Positions 12,165 through 24,950 are shown, counted from the stretch's first letter. The stretch is 64,000 bases of DNA from Mercenaria mercenaria (GCF_021730395.1 NC_069362.1:84646001-84710000); one strand, 5' to 3'. Notes: a model not told the origin generated them from the sequence alone. Translations and numbers: made by a program.

Positions 12165-12738
12165 TTAGCTCATTCAAACATATTGATGATGTCAAACGTG
12201 AAAGCACAACAAGATATCTTGGTGCATTGCATGAAGAAACCTTGAACTTTAAAGATCATATAAATCGCAAGTGTCGTATAGTCATGTTGAATTACCTACG
12301 AATTAAGAACATCCGAAAATATTTAAACAAAGCAGCCACTGACATTTTAGTTTTGTCTCTAATTATTTCACATCTGGATTAACGCAATGTCATACTGTAT
12401 GGTGTAGCTAACAGTGAGATGCGTAAGATGTAACGTATTCAATACATTAAGCAAAACTTGTACTTAACCGGAGGAAATTTGACAGGTCCAAACAAACATT
12501 GTATGACTTACATTGGTTGCCGGTGAAAGCAAGGATTGAGTTCAAGATCCTTTCTTTCATGTATAGCTGTCACATTGGCAGAGCACCTATGTATTTAACA
12601 GAATTGCTTACAGAGTATGTTCCTAGTAGACAAGGTTTGAGGTCGTCACAAAATTCTGAATGTCGTTATGTTGTTCCATACAACAAGTGCAAAACATTCA
12701 ATGATAGAAGTTTCTGTACTGTCGGTCCAAAATTGTGA
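12165..12738 (+). mobile_element. LINE reverse transcriptase C-terminal remnant
   Basis: One frame reads TTRYLGALHEETLNFKDHI, then RKCRIVMLNYLRIKNIRKYL, then LVLSLIISHLD, followed by stops at the expected Tyr and Gln codons (SHLD-stop-RN, RKM-stop-RIQ). After a frame change it reads LHWLPVKARIEFKIL and APMYLTELL. This is the typical connector to C-terminus of CR1/RTE-like bivalve LINEs. The catalytic part is absent, so this is an old 5'-truncated copy. Confidence 0.8.
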
Positions 12739-12739
12739 A

Positions 12740-14420
12740 ATGAATTCTGTTTAAACATATTTTATTGCCAATATATACATATATAAACAGATAACTACGT
12801 CAATTGTACATATAATAGGCAAAAGGGTCGACCCACAAGTTCTCGCAACATTAGTAACGGGTCTTCCCTAATGCAAATATTTACATATTTAATTTACAGC
12901 AATGACAACTAATCAGGTACATGTGTGGTAAATAATAAATTTACAATATAATAGCTACAAAAAAATGGAAAAAAAGAGTTGAAATAAGTATGAGGTACAA
13001 GTACATGTGTACTTATAAAAGCAATCACAGTGAAATGAATTGCCGTTAGCATAACGCAAAAGCGAATCCCTTGGTACATTCAAACAAAAACTTAGAATAC
13101 TTTATTTTAGAAACTTTATGGCTTTGTTTTTTTTATAATTGTTTTAAATGAGTTAACAGCAGGTGTTAAATTTTAAACTTTTGTGAGTTTTTACATTGCA
13201 ACATTTATACTTTTAAGACTTCTTAAATTAAATGTTCAATGCCACTGAAAATGTCATTTTATAGAAATAGGCGCTTAATTAAATTAATCAGTTTCAGCCC
13301 ACTAAACATGTGGAAATCCGCAAAATAAAATAAGGGAAGTGGTCAAAACATCATAAAATTTGACAAATTACCGAACCAAACAAATGCCGACAATATGCAC
13401 AGCTAGGCTTGGCAATGATTACTTTTAAGAATGTGTGAATCCGCCTAGTGGTGTCAGAGGAGTTGTGAAACAGAATGATCTATAAATGTATTAATAAACT
13501 CAATTTGCAATATTGTTTTCATTGGCTGAATTATAACACTTAACTGCGTTATTTGAATAAAAATATCGATTTATTTTTGCAGCAGTGGATACATTCAAAC
13601 TACGACGTAAAACATAAATTAAGACTAACCCCACCATTGAATCCTTATTGTTTTGCTTTTTGGATTTCATACATAATATAAAGTTCGCAAATATTGCAGT
13701 TTAGTAAGTGTTCTGGTGGTGTCAATTTTAAGCATCCGTACAACCAAGAAACATTTTCACATAATATCGATATCATACAAACATTTTTGCAAATACCTGT
13801 AGTAATGTTTTACAATCTAAATTAAAGTAGACTGTCACAGAAACACCAAAACAAACAATTTACATGCAAAAGGAATCCAAAACGTTTGGTCTGGGTTTAA
13901 TTGCAATTTAGTAATAGTCTGAATGACTATAATAAAATGTATCGATATGAATGTCTTCGAGATACTCTTTTCATAATCTATCATAAAGCAATTCTTCTAA
14001 ACAGTCAAGAGCTATAGGTTCGAAATTGATATGAAACTTACTAGCAAATAGCCCAACACTGTAATACGCGCTATGTACACCTCTCTTACGAATTTACCAT
14101 AGCAGGATTTAACGAATCCAGGGAGACTTTGAATCTGCCGTAATTATTACTGTTAATATCTCGAAAATGAAATATCATCAAAAGCAAAAATGTGCCCCAA
14201 AACTTAACATAAAGATTGCATTTTCATTTGTTTAGTATGTTTTTTTTTTTTTTAAATATTTGTTGAAATTTGTGTTTCAGCTACTGACCTCCGGTTCTAA
14301 GAGAAGTGCTATTTTAGACAAATACCAAAGTACTGAAATCATACTCACAATGGATAAAAAAAAATTGATCGAAATCATTATCTCTGTCGAAGCGGTTCAA
14401 GTAAATAAGTGTTTGCAAAT
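12740..14420. other. Non-coding, possibly a LINE 3' end at 12750-12960
   Basis: From 12755 a TTTTATTGCCAATATATACA segment followed by GGGTCGACCCACAAGTTC looks like a minus-strand LINE 3' untranslated end, judged by texture only. The rest is AT-rich with no recognised content. A T12 run lies at about 14240. Confidence 0.3.
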
Positions 14421-14423
14421 TTT

Positions 14424-14700
14424 TGTTGGGTTTAACGTCGCACGGACACAATTATAGGTCATATGGCGACTCTTCAGCTATGATGGTGGAGGAAGACCCC
14501 GGTTGCCCCTCCGCACATAGTTTTAGCAATAGAAATCGAAAACTTACATGTATATATTGCAAAGCATGTCATAATGTTTAACACACAGTGGATGGAAAAG
14601 CCGGATTCGATGTGAATTATATTAATGCGAGATAGCTGCAGCTGGCTTACGGAAGGTCGGTCTAACTAGGTGCTCCCCAGAGTCTGAAGAAATGCTTGGA
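14424..14700. mobile_element. Rearranged SINE-like repeat (two partial copies, opposite orientation)
   Basis: 14424-14515 (GTTGGGTTTAACGTCGCAC, CATATGGCGACT, GGTGGAGGAAGACCCC) and 14640-14690 (AGCTGGCTTACGGAAGGTC and onward) match, from memory, two parts of one common mollusc SINE-like repeat. The second part is inverted relative to its normal order. Family identity is an inference. Confidence 0.5.
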
Positions 14701-15310
14701 GAGAAACCAGTAGCTTTTATTCGGCCATCTTTGCTGCCAAATCGAAATTATGTAGTTCTGCACGTTTGATAAACCGGAAGTGATGGCGTAACGTCATTTA
14801 TCTGGACAACGTAGAATAAAGCCTGGATTCGGCGTACGAAAATGGAAATCATTTTATGAATTAACAGCAACATGTGAGTAAATTTATTATAAGGGCACTG
14901 TTACTGTCTTTCTAAAGTTAAAATATTATATTAAAACATCTGACACAATAATGTCTTAAGATTAGCTTTAAAAGTGCGATTCAATTAAATCATGGTCAAA
15001 TATCTCAAAAAATAAGCACATGGACCTATATATTTTATTTCACCACTTTATAGGCCTTATGTTTATTTACAACTGTGAGAAGTTTCATTCTAAATTTCTA
15101 TTCGCGAAAATGCCATCAAAGTTATGATTCTCCCATTATGAAAAATTGCATGAGGTTCAATTTTCTTTTCAAACTCAGAATAGCAAAATATCAAGCACAC
15201 GACCCTATTATTTTTATTTGCTAGGTATATTCTGAAGTTTTGAGAGATTAATGAAACGCTATTGTGTAGAAAAGATTTTGACCCGAACGTGCAAAACGAC
15301 AATAAACTCG
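14700..15310. other. Intergenic, nothing recognised
   Basis: AT-rich with no coding signal. Confidence 0.3.
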
Positions 15311-15316
15311 ACAAAC

Positions 15317-16240
15317 AAGAGGGTCATGATGGCCCCATAACGCTCACCTGAGTTAAATTGCTTGCTTGAACAAATTTCTTTGCTAAAGCTTCAAAAACAA
15401 GAAAGTAGGTCAGTAGGTCATATTTATGGTCACTGAAAGTCAGTTTTAAGATAAGTGTGCAAAACTGTACATGTCATCCAAATTTCAAGGATGTATCTTG
15501 AAAAACAAGAAAGTAGGTCAGTAGGTCACATTCATGGTCACTGAAAGTCAGCTTTAAGATCGGTGTGCAAAACTGTACATGTCATCCAAATTTCAAGACT
15601 GTATCTTAAAAAACAAGAAAGTAGGTCAGTAGGACACGGTCACAGTCGGGTGACCCTTATAATTAAACAGTCTAGGAAATATGATCTGATAATTTTTGAA
15701 GTATTTTTTCCTATATAACTCATATATCAAGTGACCCCTGGAACGGGGCCTCTTTTCGACCTAGGGGCATAATTCGGACAATCTTGTTAGAGATCAGCTA
15801 GGCAATGATACATACAAAATTCAAAGGCATAGGCCTTGAACTTTCAGACAAGAAGATTTTTAAAGTTTTTTCCTATATAAATCTATGTAAAACTTGGGAC
15901 CCCAGGGCAGGGCCTCTTTCACCCCAGAGGCATAATTTGAACAATTTTGGTAGTAGACCAATAGGCAATTTAACATACCAAATATCAAAAGCATAGGCCT
16001 TGCAGTTTCAGGCAAGAAGATTCTTAAAGTGTTTTTCCTATATATATTTATATAAAACTAGGGAACCCCGTGGCAGGGCCTCTTTTCTCCCCAGGGGAAT
16101 AATTTGAACAATCTTGGTAGAGGACCACATGGCAATGCTACATACCAAATATCAAAACCCTAGGTCTTGTGGTTTCAGACAAGAAGATTTTCGAAGTTTT
16201 TTTCCTATACAAGTCTATATAAACCATGTGACCCCCTGGG
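15317..16240 (+). repeat. Composite tandem repeat: 113-bp then about 170-bp units
   Basis: The stretch starts with ACAAGAGGGTCATGATGGCC, containing a near-palindrome GGTCATGATGGCC. Two to three units of about 113 bp follow (GAAAGTAGGTCAGTAGGTCA, then CATGTCATCCAAATTTCAAG), then three to four units of about 170 bp (CAGGGCCTCTTTTCWCC, GGGGCATAATTTGAACAATC, CAGACAAGAAGATTTT). The arrangement of head followed by two array types is a repeat style frequent in bivalves. It is not coding. Confidence 0.8.
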
Positions 16241-16244
16241 CTAT

Positions 16245-18430
16245 AGCATGTAACCAAGTAAGCTGTCTGGTCCAAATTGCGTATGCCCAAGATATGATAC
16301 ACATATCACGCCATTGGGTTCGTTTGTATATTTTTGTAACATAATAGAGGCAGGGTGGGCATATCATCCTGGGGGTATATAATGTTATTGGTTTCTTTGA
16401 AAACAGGTGCAATTTTTTTTTCTGATAGACATATAAAAACTGTGGAGTAAAAGCAAATACCTCATTGATCGGGCAAAAACATAATCTTTTTTTTTTGTTT
16501 TACCACCACATTCTAGTCTTCTGTTGCAGCCTCTGGATGTTTGAATTTATGGGCCTGGAAAGCTGAAAAGAAAGTTGTCAGTGCTACTGGTGACAACTCC
16601 AACCTAAAAAGGCTAAAATAGGCATAATGACAAAATGCCAATTAAAGGTGGATAATCAGATTTTGGCCATGTAACGGATTTGTTCGAAACTTTAGCATCT
16701 GATCATTTACACTCATTTATGTTCACTTAACACTTAATACAAATTAGATTTTCACTGGAGGTATTTTTAAAATTTCATTTTCCTATCTTGGTTGTCGAAC
16801 CAAGATAGAGTTATTTTATCATAAGTATAAATTTGATAAACATACTTTGCCTAAGGAAATGTATAAATATTAGACATATTGTAATATATTTGTAAAATAT
16901 TTGCATTAAAAATTATGTATTTAGATGGAATTCATTAGAAACGCAAGTTTGAAAAATTATTATTACCTCCCTTTGCCTATCTTGGTTGCGCAACCAAGAT
17001 AGATTGGAAATAAATGAATTCAGAAGCTACACACAGCTTTAAAACTTGCATTTTGGTTCAGATTGTTTAATAGTTGATATGTCTATCAAATGCAAATGTA
17101 AAACTAGACATTGTATCGAAATAAAAAGAAATACCCAGCTTTTTATATACTTTCAGATTAAAGGGGAGTAATTACAAAATTTTATAAAAATAATAAAATA
17201 TACATTTCAAATAGGAATCTAACTCTGTGTAATCGGTCTTTTTGTTCCTTAAATAATTCTCTACCAGAATATACAAAAAGTAAAAAATGTCATTAAATGT
17301 TGATTAAATGTGATTGACCACCTTTAAAGCTGTGTCTTCAGGGTTGTGTTCTGAGGTAACTTTAACATTTTTAACTGTTTTAATATAACTTTACAGATTT
17401 TTTAAAAAAGGAGAGAAAAGACTAAGTGAAATTGCTACTATCCATATGTGATTTCACTACTTCAATTATTACATTGTGTAAAAATAAAGTGATTTCTGGT
17501 AAAAAAACATGAAATAGTTTTGAGCTGCTGTGTTTTTTATTATGATGATTTGACTTCTGTAATTGCACTGTAGAAAAAAAAACACCTATTACTGTTTAAA
17601 TTACATGAGCGAGCTTAATAACTCAAGCGCCACGATATAGGAAAATGGCGGCCTAGGAATTAGGTCAGATACATGCGGGAAACATTTTGACATGTATTCA
17701 GATAATATCATTTCAGTCTAGTTTTAAAATAGATAGAGGATATTTCTTGTCCGCCTATGTAAAGATATTGAATTGTTTCCCTTATCGGTGAAAATATATT
17801 TCGATATCACACAGAAAACAAATTTTCTTTTATTGTTCCTTCTGTCACACTTGACTGAGCAGGTAATGGATACAAGGATATCATCAAAGGCATCCGAATT
17901 CCAGTAGGCGCCGCCATTTTGTACTCATGCATATTCATTACAAATAGCCTCTTTTCCAATGTGTTTTTACGTATCTTTAAGTCAATCTTTAGTGAAATAC
18001 AACTACGTAATAAACAGACCTACAAAAACAGTAATTTAGTTTAAACTATCTAACTCCTAAATCTTACATGTCATATTGTAGGATCGAGATTAACTAAATG
18101 AATATTCATCATCTAAAAACAGACTCCCGCCTAAAAATATCGTCTACTATTATTCTTCTCGGTTTCCTTCTTTGCTGCTTCCAGAGGTTCTTTTTACGAT
18201 TTTATTTCATACCAACTTTAATATTTTAACATTTTAAGTATAACCATCAAATCATACTGTACTAATTAAGTTATTCGAGATTTTTTACTTGTCTGTGAAT
18301 GCTATTGCACGATACGTACCGTCACCGGATAACAACATTTAAATTACTATTTATTACTTTTATCTAGAACTGTATAATGCATTTCTTCACTTTACTGAGC
18401 TATAAATATTTCGAACTTGGTAATTTCATA
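16245..18430. other. Intergenic with a possible promoter-like segment
   Basis: No gene is seen. AAAATGGCGGC at 17642-17652 and its reverse complement at 17909-17920 are YY1-like motifs in opposite orientation, which could mark a regulatory segment. The remainder is AT-rich. Confidence 0.3.
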
Positions 18431-18431
18431 C

Positions 18432-18751
18432 CTTTTGATTAATTGTTTTGTAATTGTTGTGAACTTTTTGTACGCACTTTTTTCAAATCCATCAGTTTGT
18501 TGGTGCCGACTTATATAAAAGCCCTTTTTCTCCCGGTTTAGTCGTTCTGGAGCTGTAAGTATCCATTCATGCAATGCAATTACTGGCATATGGCAGAACT
18601 TTTCTTCCATTGTATTGCTAATTAAAATTAGGCAAACATACGACCAAATTCTGATCTGTGCCACTAGGACAGGTGTCGACAATGGTTCCCCAAATTTTGA
18701 CAGAGTGATTGTATTTATTGTCCGCTGATATATTTTGGTAGGATCGCTCAC
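18432..18751 (-). CDS. Unrecognised candidate exon B
   Basis: On the minus strand CACCTTCAG precedes the open block and AAAAG/GTATGA ends it, giving a 320-nt exon entering in phase 0. It reads VSDPTKIYQRTINTITLSKF, then GEPLSTPVLVAQIRIWSYVC and onward. It joins in phase to the candidate exon at 20062-20262. I recognise no domain. It may belong to a host gene, a transposon gene or chance. Confidence 0.28.
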
Positions 18752-18779
18752 CTGAAGGTGTTTGTTTATTATTTTAACT

Positions 18780-20050
18780 TAAATAAATGTTTGTGTGAAA
18801 TTACTTTAAGTATTATTAAAATAAATAGATAAGAATGCACGTAAACTAGCAAAAAAACACAGTTCATAATTATTTTATTAAAGATCCCTTTAAAAAGAAT
18901 ATTCAATGTGCGCTAGAAGGAACCTTTTGGTAAGCTAAATCTTGTTTTATGCTAATTTCTGAAGATCAACCAAATATCTGTTTAATACATGCTTACATAT
19001 TCAAGTAAGACCGGTATTTCAAGACAATATTCGGATTTATATAGGCGTGATGCATCCGCTAAATAACCATGGACATTTATGCATAGTATAGAGACTTACC
19101 CTAAACCCTTTTTACACAAGTTTCAGGCCGTGTACTTGGATCTAAAATCGGCTGTGTCTACTTGAATGTTTTATTTTTAGTTCCACTGCCCACTCAGTGA
19201 TATCGAATATTAGTAATAAGCTCCGTGGAATCAACACGACTCAATTTTGTTTTTAAAGTCAAAACCGGCATTTAACTATTTTGTTTACAACATGCACGAT
19301 CCGCGGCTAAATGTCAATAGTTAAGTATGCATATTTAAAACTTTTCGGGTCAATACCGTCAGCTTGCTTTGTTTACCATGCAAACACATGCTGAAGGTCA
19401 GACAAAACAACACGAAAAACGTAAACAACTGAGAAATAACCGACAGGCCTAGTAGGTAAATCAAGCTGCAGAATAAAATATTATCTTGGATTCAATAGAA
19501 ATAGCTGGAAATATTGATCTAGGAGCTGTATAGCATAACATATTATCTGGCTGGTCACACTTTCCACTATATAACTCAAATAACACTTTCAAAATGATGA
19601 AATCTAAGAAAATACTGCACCAATCTCATTAAAACTTACAACACGCCACCATCTTGGTTCTTGTGTCACACTAAGATGCATACGAACTTACAATAATGTT
19701 AGTATCGCCAGTATCCTATAGTTTTTCATAATTAGTACAAACAGTATGAAAACATTCATCTGTTATTTTTATTATACTCGATCTTAAGACAGTTTTGAAA
19801 ATAAGAAAGATGATTATGTGGTCAAGAAAATAACACCCAATCAGCGGGACTTGAATGGATAAAGATAACATTATCTTTCTATCTATCTCTCTCTTACCTG
19901 ACTATTTATAATACTGGATACGTGTACTTGGCTATCTATTTAATGAAATAAACAGTATGATCGTGACAACCGTGTTTTTTAAAATATTTTAATGAACCAG
20001 ATCATTGCGACGAGTACATCCAAAGAAGACGTATCTGCGTATGTGAAGAC
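18780..20050. other. Non-coding between the two candidate exons
   Basis: AT-rich sequence with no structured repeat recognised. Confidence 0.3.
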
Positions 20051-20061
20051 TACTTACTCAC

Positions 20062-20262
20062 ATGTACAGATATGGCTTCTAGTTTAGCCAGAGTATGTTT
20101 CCCCTTGTTAAACTTACATGCAGTTACGATTGTCACCTTGCATATAGATTCATAGGAAGGAAATTGCGTTTTTTTTACCTTCCTCTTCCTGTATTCAACG
20201 TACCTGATGGCCTCTTTGTCAGTATCGTATTTCTCACACCGCTTGGTTAATATTATAAACAA
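20062..20262 (-). CDS. Unrecognised candidate exon A
   Basis: The open block reads RCEKYDTDKEAIRYVEYRKR, then KVKKTQFPSYESICKVTIVT and onward, ending in EAISVH. CAT/GTGAGTAAG provides a strong donor at 20062. Lys/Arg and acidic residues alternate as in real soluble protein, but no family is recognised. The upstream limit is uncertain; an ATG lies at 20262. Confidence 0.28.
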
Positions 20263-20269
20263 TAAAATG

Positions 20270-21190
20270 GATAGAAATATGTACCTTATTCAATAACTTT
20301 CTTTATTCTATACCTATTTTATCTATCCAATCGCGAACGTTCATTTGCAACACGTGACCGTACAATATATTACGGTATTTGGATGCACGTGCGTACAAAA
20401 ATCCTGTATTTTCTGTATTTGGACGCACGCGCGTTAAACATACGATAAAGCCCGAAACGCGTGAAAATGTTCCGAATGTAAATCGGATGAAGTAGGCGCT
20501 CTATGTACAGGGTTTGATTATGCGTCTTGAAATTTGGATTTAATTCGAGTTTTTTTTTTGTTTACAACACACAAAAACGATTCAAGGGATAACAATGCTA
20601 TTAATGTAATTAAAACGTTCGTTAATAATCAAAAACTTAAAAATACAGTTAAAAGGATCATCAGATGTTGGAAAATTTGAAAAGCCGCTTAAAGAAGCCG
20701 TTCCGGACGAAACCTAGAAATTGGTATCAGCCCTGACTGTCTGAATAGCTACCTCAGCAGTTTTTATTGAACGGTTAAGAAACAAAATGGAAAAGATTAT
20801 GAATGGCAACGGACGGGCGGTCAGCATCCAAAACATGTCTGCTCTATAATTCAGTTTTGGTCGGATCTTCACCAAACTTGCTGACAATGTTTGTGGGCAT
20901 TACATCTCGGCCAGTTCGATAACCAGCCAATTGTACCAGGCACTCTTTGATTATAGTCCTTGAATCATCGGAAAACGGGGAATTTAGCCTTGTCCGCTCT
21001 TTTAAGTTGAACAGTTTTCATCCGATCTTCACCAAACTTGCAGACAATGTTTGTTGGCATATAATATCTCAGCCAAGTATTATTACCACCCAAATCGCCA
21101 AATGGCTGTTGTAGGGAGATTGCACCAATACTTTTTTTAATGATGATACGCAGAAAAAACAACATTCAATGAATTACATATATTACGTAT
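20270..21190. other. Non-coding with old repeats
   Basis: The segments around 20860-20900 and 21020-21060 (CCGATCTTCACCAAACTTGC, AATGTTTG, GGCATWA) are diverged direct repeats about 150 bp apart, suggesting a decayed tandem element. Confidence 0.45.
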
Positions 21191-21199
21191 GAAGTGAAA

Positions 21200-21660
21200 T
21201 AAATATAGAATAAAAAGGTTATTTAAGGTCTAACATTGTTCTGTATAATGTATATTTGTACTCATACCAAGCTGGGAAAAACTAGAAAAGGCAGGAATAC
21301 AATATTCAGTGAAACATTTTTAATTTAAACTATTATTATAGTAAGATAAAATAGGTATAGAAAGTAAAGGTTATTTAACATTGTACTGTACAATACGAGA
21401 TATATTTGGACGAGTACTCAGCTGAGAAAACCATATTGGACGAGCCGCTAGGCGAGTTCAATATGGTTTTCTCAGCTGGGTACGAGGTATAGAATAAAAA
21501 GGTTATTTAACATTGTACTGTACAATACGAGATATATTTGGACTCGTACCCAGCTGAGAAAACCATATTGAACTCGCCTAGCGGCTCGTCCAATATGGTT
21601 TTCTCAGCTGGGTACGAGTCCAAATATATCTCCGTATTGTAGGCATAGGAAAAAGAGATC
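21200..21660. repeat. Tandem foldback repeats with perfect hairpins
   Basis: Related units begin near 21200, 21355 and 21485 (GGTTATTTAACATTGTACTG, then ACAATACGAGATATATTTGG). The second contains a hairpin at 21419-21478 and the third at 21529-21632. The last has perfect 42-bp arms around a 20-bp core. The core of the first hairpin is the exact reverse complement of the core of the second. A diverged inverted copy of the unit start lies near 22205-22230. Confidence 0.85.
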
Positions 21661-22410
21661 AATATAATTGTACCTTTACTAGTCCTACCAGGTGTTCTGT
21701 ATTACAAAAGTGCTTCTATTGTGACATTTTGATACAAGCAAAACTGTATTATCTGCACTATAAAATACTTACTGGTATTTCATTTTATTATCGGCTTGTT
21801 AAAAGTTAATTTTTACGATAAGTAAGTTGACAAAATCATAGGAACCAGTGTTTCATGGGTAAATCAAACACACATTAATAAATCCTAAACGATTTTGTTG
21901 TGCAAAAATGTATAATATTGTGTTTTAAACCGTTTTCGTTTTCTACTCTATTGTGTAATTGCAAGGGAAGTAAACTAATAAATATCTCTGCTTTCAAGTA
22001 CTAGCCCAAGGCAAGAGTTGACATTCTTTGCGGATCACAACTTTGAATTAAATATTAAAATTCCTGTTATTGATATTAGCAAAACTATCATATATTGCAC
22101 ATTTGTGAAATCATTTTTGTTAATTTCAAGGACTTGGAAATCAATTTCTAGACTTTATTTAATGTATTTCTATCAATGAAAATGTTAGGCTCTATCTCTA
22201 GTTATTGTACAGAACAATGTTAAATAACCTAATAGCAATAATAAATTTCTTTTTTCATATCAATATTATTGATGAAGTTATTTTACATATTTTTGAGATA
22301 ATGCATCATTATGAAAATATGTTTGAATAAAAACATATTTCCTCAAAAGAAAATGTCAAATATTGCAATATTCTATCTGTATGATAAATATTACCCCTTG
22401 ATATTATGTT
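21661..22410. other. Non-coding, AT-rich
   Basis: Apart from the inverted echo of the foldback unit near 22205-22230, I see nothing. Confidence 0.3.
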
Positions 22411-22414
22411 GCAG

Positions 22415-23445
22415 AAAACTCCGTCTTGTTCTTGTTCAGAGACGTTTCCAAATGGGGCACAGACAAAGGTGATTAGATTTTCCAGTAATAAAATTAAGGT
22501 TGGAAGAATTAAATACCTTAAAGAAGAAGGTCTTATACCAGTACATTTTATAGCAATATGTGAAGCATGTAAATACCACGCTGAAACTATCATGAATGAA
22601 AACAACCATAAAAAGGCTAAGTTAGACTTGTGTGAGACTTTTATTAAACAAATTAATAATGGTGAAATTTCAAAGCCAAATATAATCAAAGTAGTACAGG
22701 CAATAGGGACAAATATATCAAGTGACATATTACAAGATGCACAAAGCATTTCACAAGCATATCAAAGTGAAAATTTTATATATTGACACTTTCAAAACTA
22801 TTAACTGGTTAGAAAGTAGAAATGATGTTTTAGCAAAATTTCAAAGCGTGTCTGACATGGACAATTTACAAAATAAAAAAAGCACAGCGCTTGGCTGGTT
22901 GTGTTGACAGTTTATAAAAAGCAAGAATGTTAAATCTTGTAACGCCTGTACAATAATATAAAAATTAATGGCATATAACATTAGTGGGAGCAGCACTTTG
23001 GCTAAAATAGATAGCACTTGGTCCCCAGCAGGCAGTTACACATGCCTGAAGTCATGGTTGAATAATTTGTCTTCCGTTCCAATTGAGTTACCAGCAACTG
23101 ATGATATAATAGCCTACTTTGACAACAGTCAGCTTGTAGCGAGAAACTGGCAAATTACTTACAACCACAAAACAACAGCAAGTGTTATAACAACATTGGT
23201 CCATATAAAACCATAGACTGTCTCTAATTTACAGAAGGTTCATGAACTAAGTCTTGAATTCTGGTTACTTTATGTAACTGACAATAGTCAGGTCATTCCA
23301 CTGATAGAAAACTATGTCATCAATTCTGACAAAGTATACAGTAAGATAAGGGACCAGTTTGTTGCTAACAGAATACAGCAAGTACGGGCAAAACAAACTT
23401 TAATCCATGGACAGTTAACAGATGATGTTGATCGCAAAATAGCAG
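22415..23445 (+). pseudogene. Unrecognised intron-bearing ORF, broken
   Basis: TATGTTGCAG precedes the block and GCAG/GTAAC ends it, so it looks like an exon. The first part (22415-22786) reads KTPSCSCSETFPNGAQTKVI ... EGLIPVHFIAICEACKYHAE, with paired Cys. A frame change near 22740-22790 leads into INWLESRNDVLAKFQSVSD, TLAKIDSTWSPAGSYTCLK, DDIIAYFDNSQLVARNWQIT, and then VNRIQ-type helical sequence ending DDVDRKIAG. Three in-frame stops interrupt the second frame (about 22905, 22959 and 23214). The acidic FDN context could suit an RNase H-like transposase, but this is speculation; I recognise no family. A further open block at 24388-24540 (YHELEIKKKVPPQYQG) may be its next exon. Confidence 0.45.
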
Positions 23446-23449
23446 GTAA

Positions 23450-24715
23450 CTATATATTAATGTTATATAATATATTGGAGATAAATTTATGAAATTAAAA
23501 GCCTCCCATTTCTGATACACGTTTATTATCCAACATAAAATTAATTCGAAATTTTATTTTGCACTGTACAGTAACCGCCAAGCTACAAAGTCTGGCTGAA
23601 TTTTATAAATATATAGGTCAGTCAAATACCAACTACAGATTTATGTGTGACGTTGTTTTTAACAACATTCTTGCGCTATTTATATTTCGGTGTGGTGCTT
23701 GGCGGGAATTTTTCATCAACTCTGGAAGAAAACAATTAAGAAACTGCTTCGATCTGAATATGACAACATACAAGTATCTTACATTTTCTGATTTAAAACC
23801 TCGAGTTTTAGCTCCAGATAGTGTGAAAGCCTTTTTTAAAAGTGACCGAATCATTCTCATGTTCCGGGAATCATAGTAAAGGGGACGGAGGGGACTTTGT
23901 CTTAAAAGCAAACAAACGGTAAAACCAAACGATGGTTACCGCCAGGTATTTCCACAGAAAGACATTGGAAACATATATGTCGAAATATAGATCGAATGGA
24001 ACAGGCAAGTAAATGACAAACCAGCCTCAAATATTAAATAAGCTTAATCAAGTTTTTCATGTGTAAAATACTTATGCTAAAAACATATATCACTCAAAAT
24101 ACATATTTTTATATTAAAGAAGTTAGGCTGGCATATTAAGACTAAATTCAAAGTAGTAGCTGACTGTAGTCCATTTGTTTTTTAAACTAATAGGTACATG
24201 GATTATAAAAGCATTAAATTTTCTTGAACAAGTATCTATTCATCATAATAAGATTGTGTCGCTCATTTTTACTGTCTGAATCAATCGAATAATAATAAAT
24301 GAAGAAAACGAAAATGTTAATAATTAAGCAATTTCTTAAATCATAATTAATTTGCTAAATAAAGAGTTCTTTAATATCTATTTGTAGATCAAAACAAGTT
24401 TATACCATGAACTTGAGATCAAGAAAAAAGTTCCCCCGCAATACCAAGGAGATATATCAAATGAAGTGTTCCACTGGAGACTGAAATTAAGGAAGTCTAA
24501 ATACCTTCTGAATGAAGATCCTAGGACCAAGTTTGTATAAACATTCAATGAAATTAATGAAAAAAGTTTAATGTAATAATGTGTCCAATGCTTGCAACTG
24601 GAAAAAAAGTAATTTAATATAAACACATACGTATTGTTACAAAGCGTAAACAATAATAAAACATACACTAATAAAATATATACATAAGATAACTGAAGAT
24701 GTTTTCATTTCAGCG
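23450..24715. other. Non-coding, except a possible downstream exon at 24388-24540
   Basis: TTTGTAG precedes an open block of 50 codons (LYHELEIKKKVPPQYQG, then NEVFHWRLKLRKSKYLLNE), which might continue the ORF at 22.4-23.4 kb. The rest is AT-rich, with no recognised content. Confidence 0.3.
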
Positions 24716-24763
24716 CTCAAACATCTTGAGATGGAACGATTTTAGACAGGGAATTTATGACAT

Positions 24764-24950
24764 ATGAGAAACAGTGCAATGAAATTTCAAATTTTATATC
24801 GATTCAATTGGCAAGTTTTTTCTCGTCGAGTGATTAAACCATGGAATGAATTACCACATGTTGTAGATGTCAAAACTGTAAATGACTTTAAAATAAGGTT
24901 AGATAAGCACTGGCAGGGAGAAACTCCATGCAAAATAAGACACTAAACCA
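24764..24950 (+). mobile_element. LINE C-terminal remnant
   Basis: The open frame reads FNWQVFSRRVIKPWNELPHV, then VDVKTVNDFKIRLDKHW, the common end of CR1/RTE-type LINE proteins (FS-R-V...WN-LP...VN-FK-RLD-HW). Only this tail is preserved. Confidence 0.75.

Noticed and set aside
22309-22749. 146-codon minus-strand frame
   Set aside because: It is antisense to the better-supported plus-strand exon with a splice acceptor and Cys pairs.
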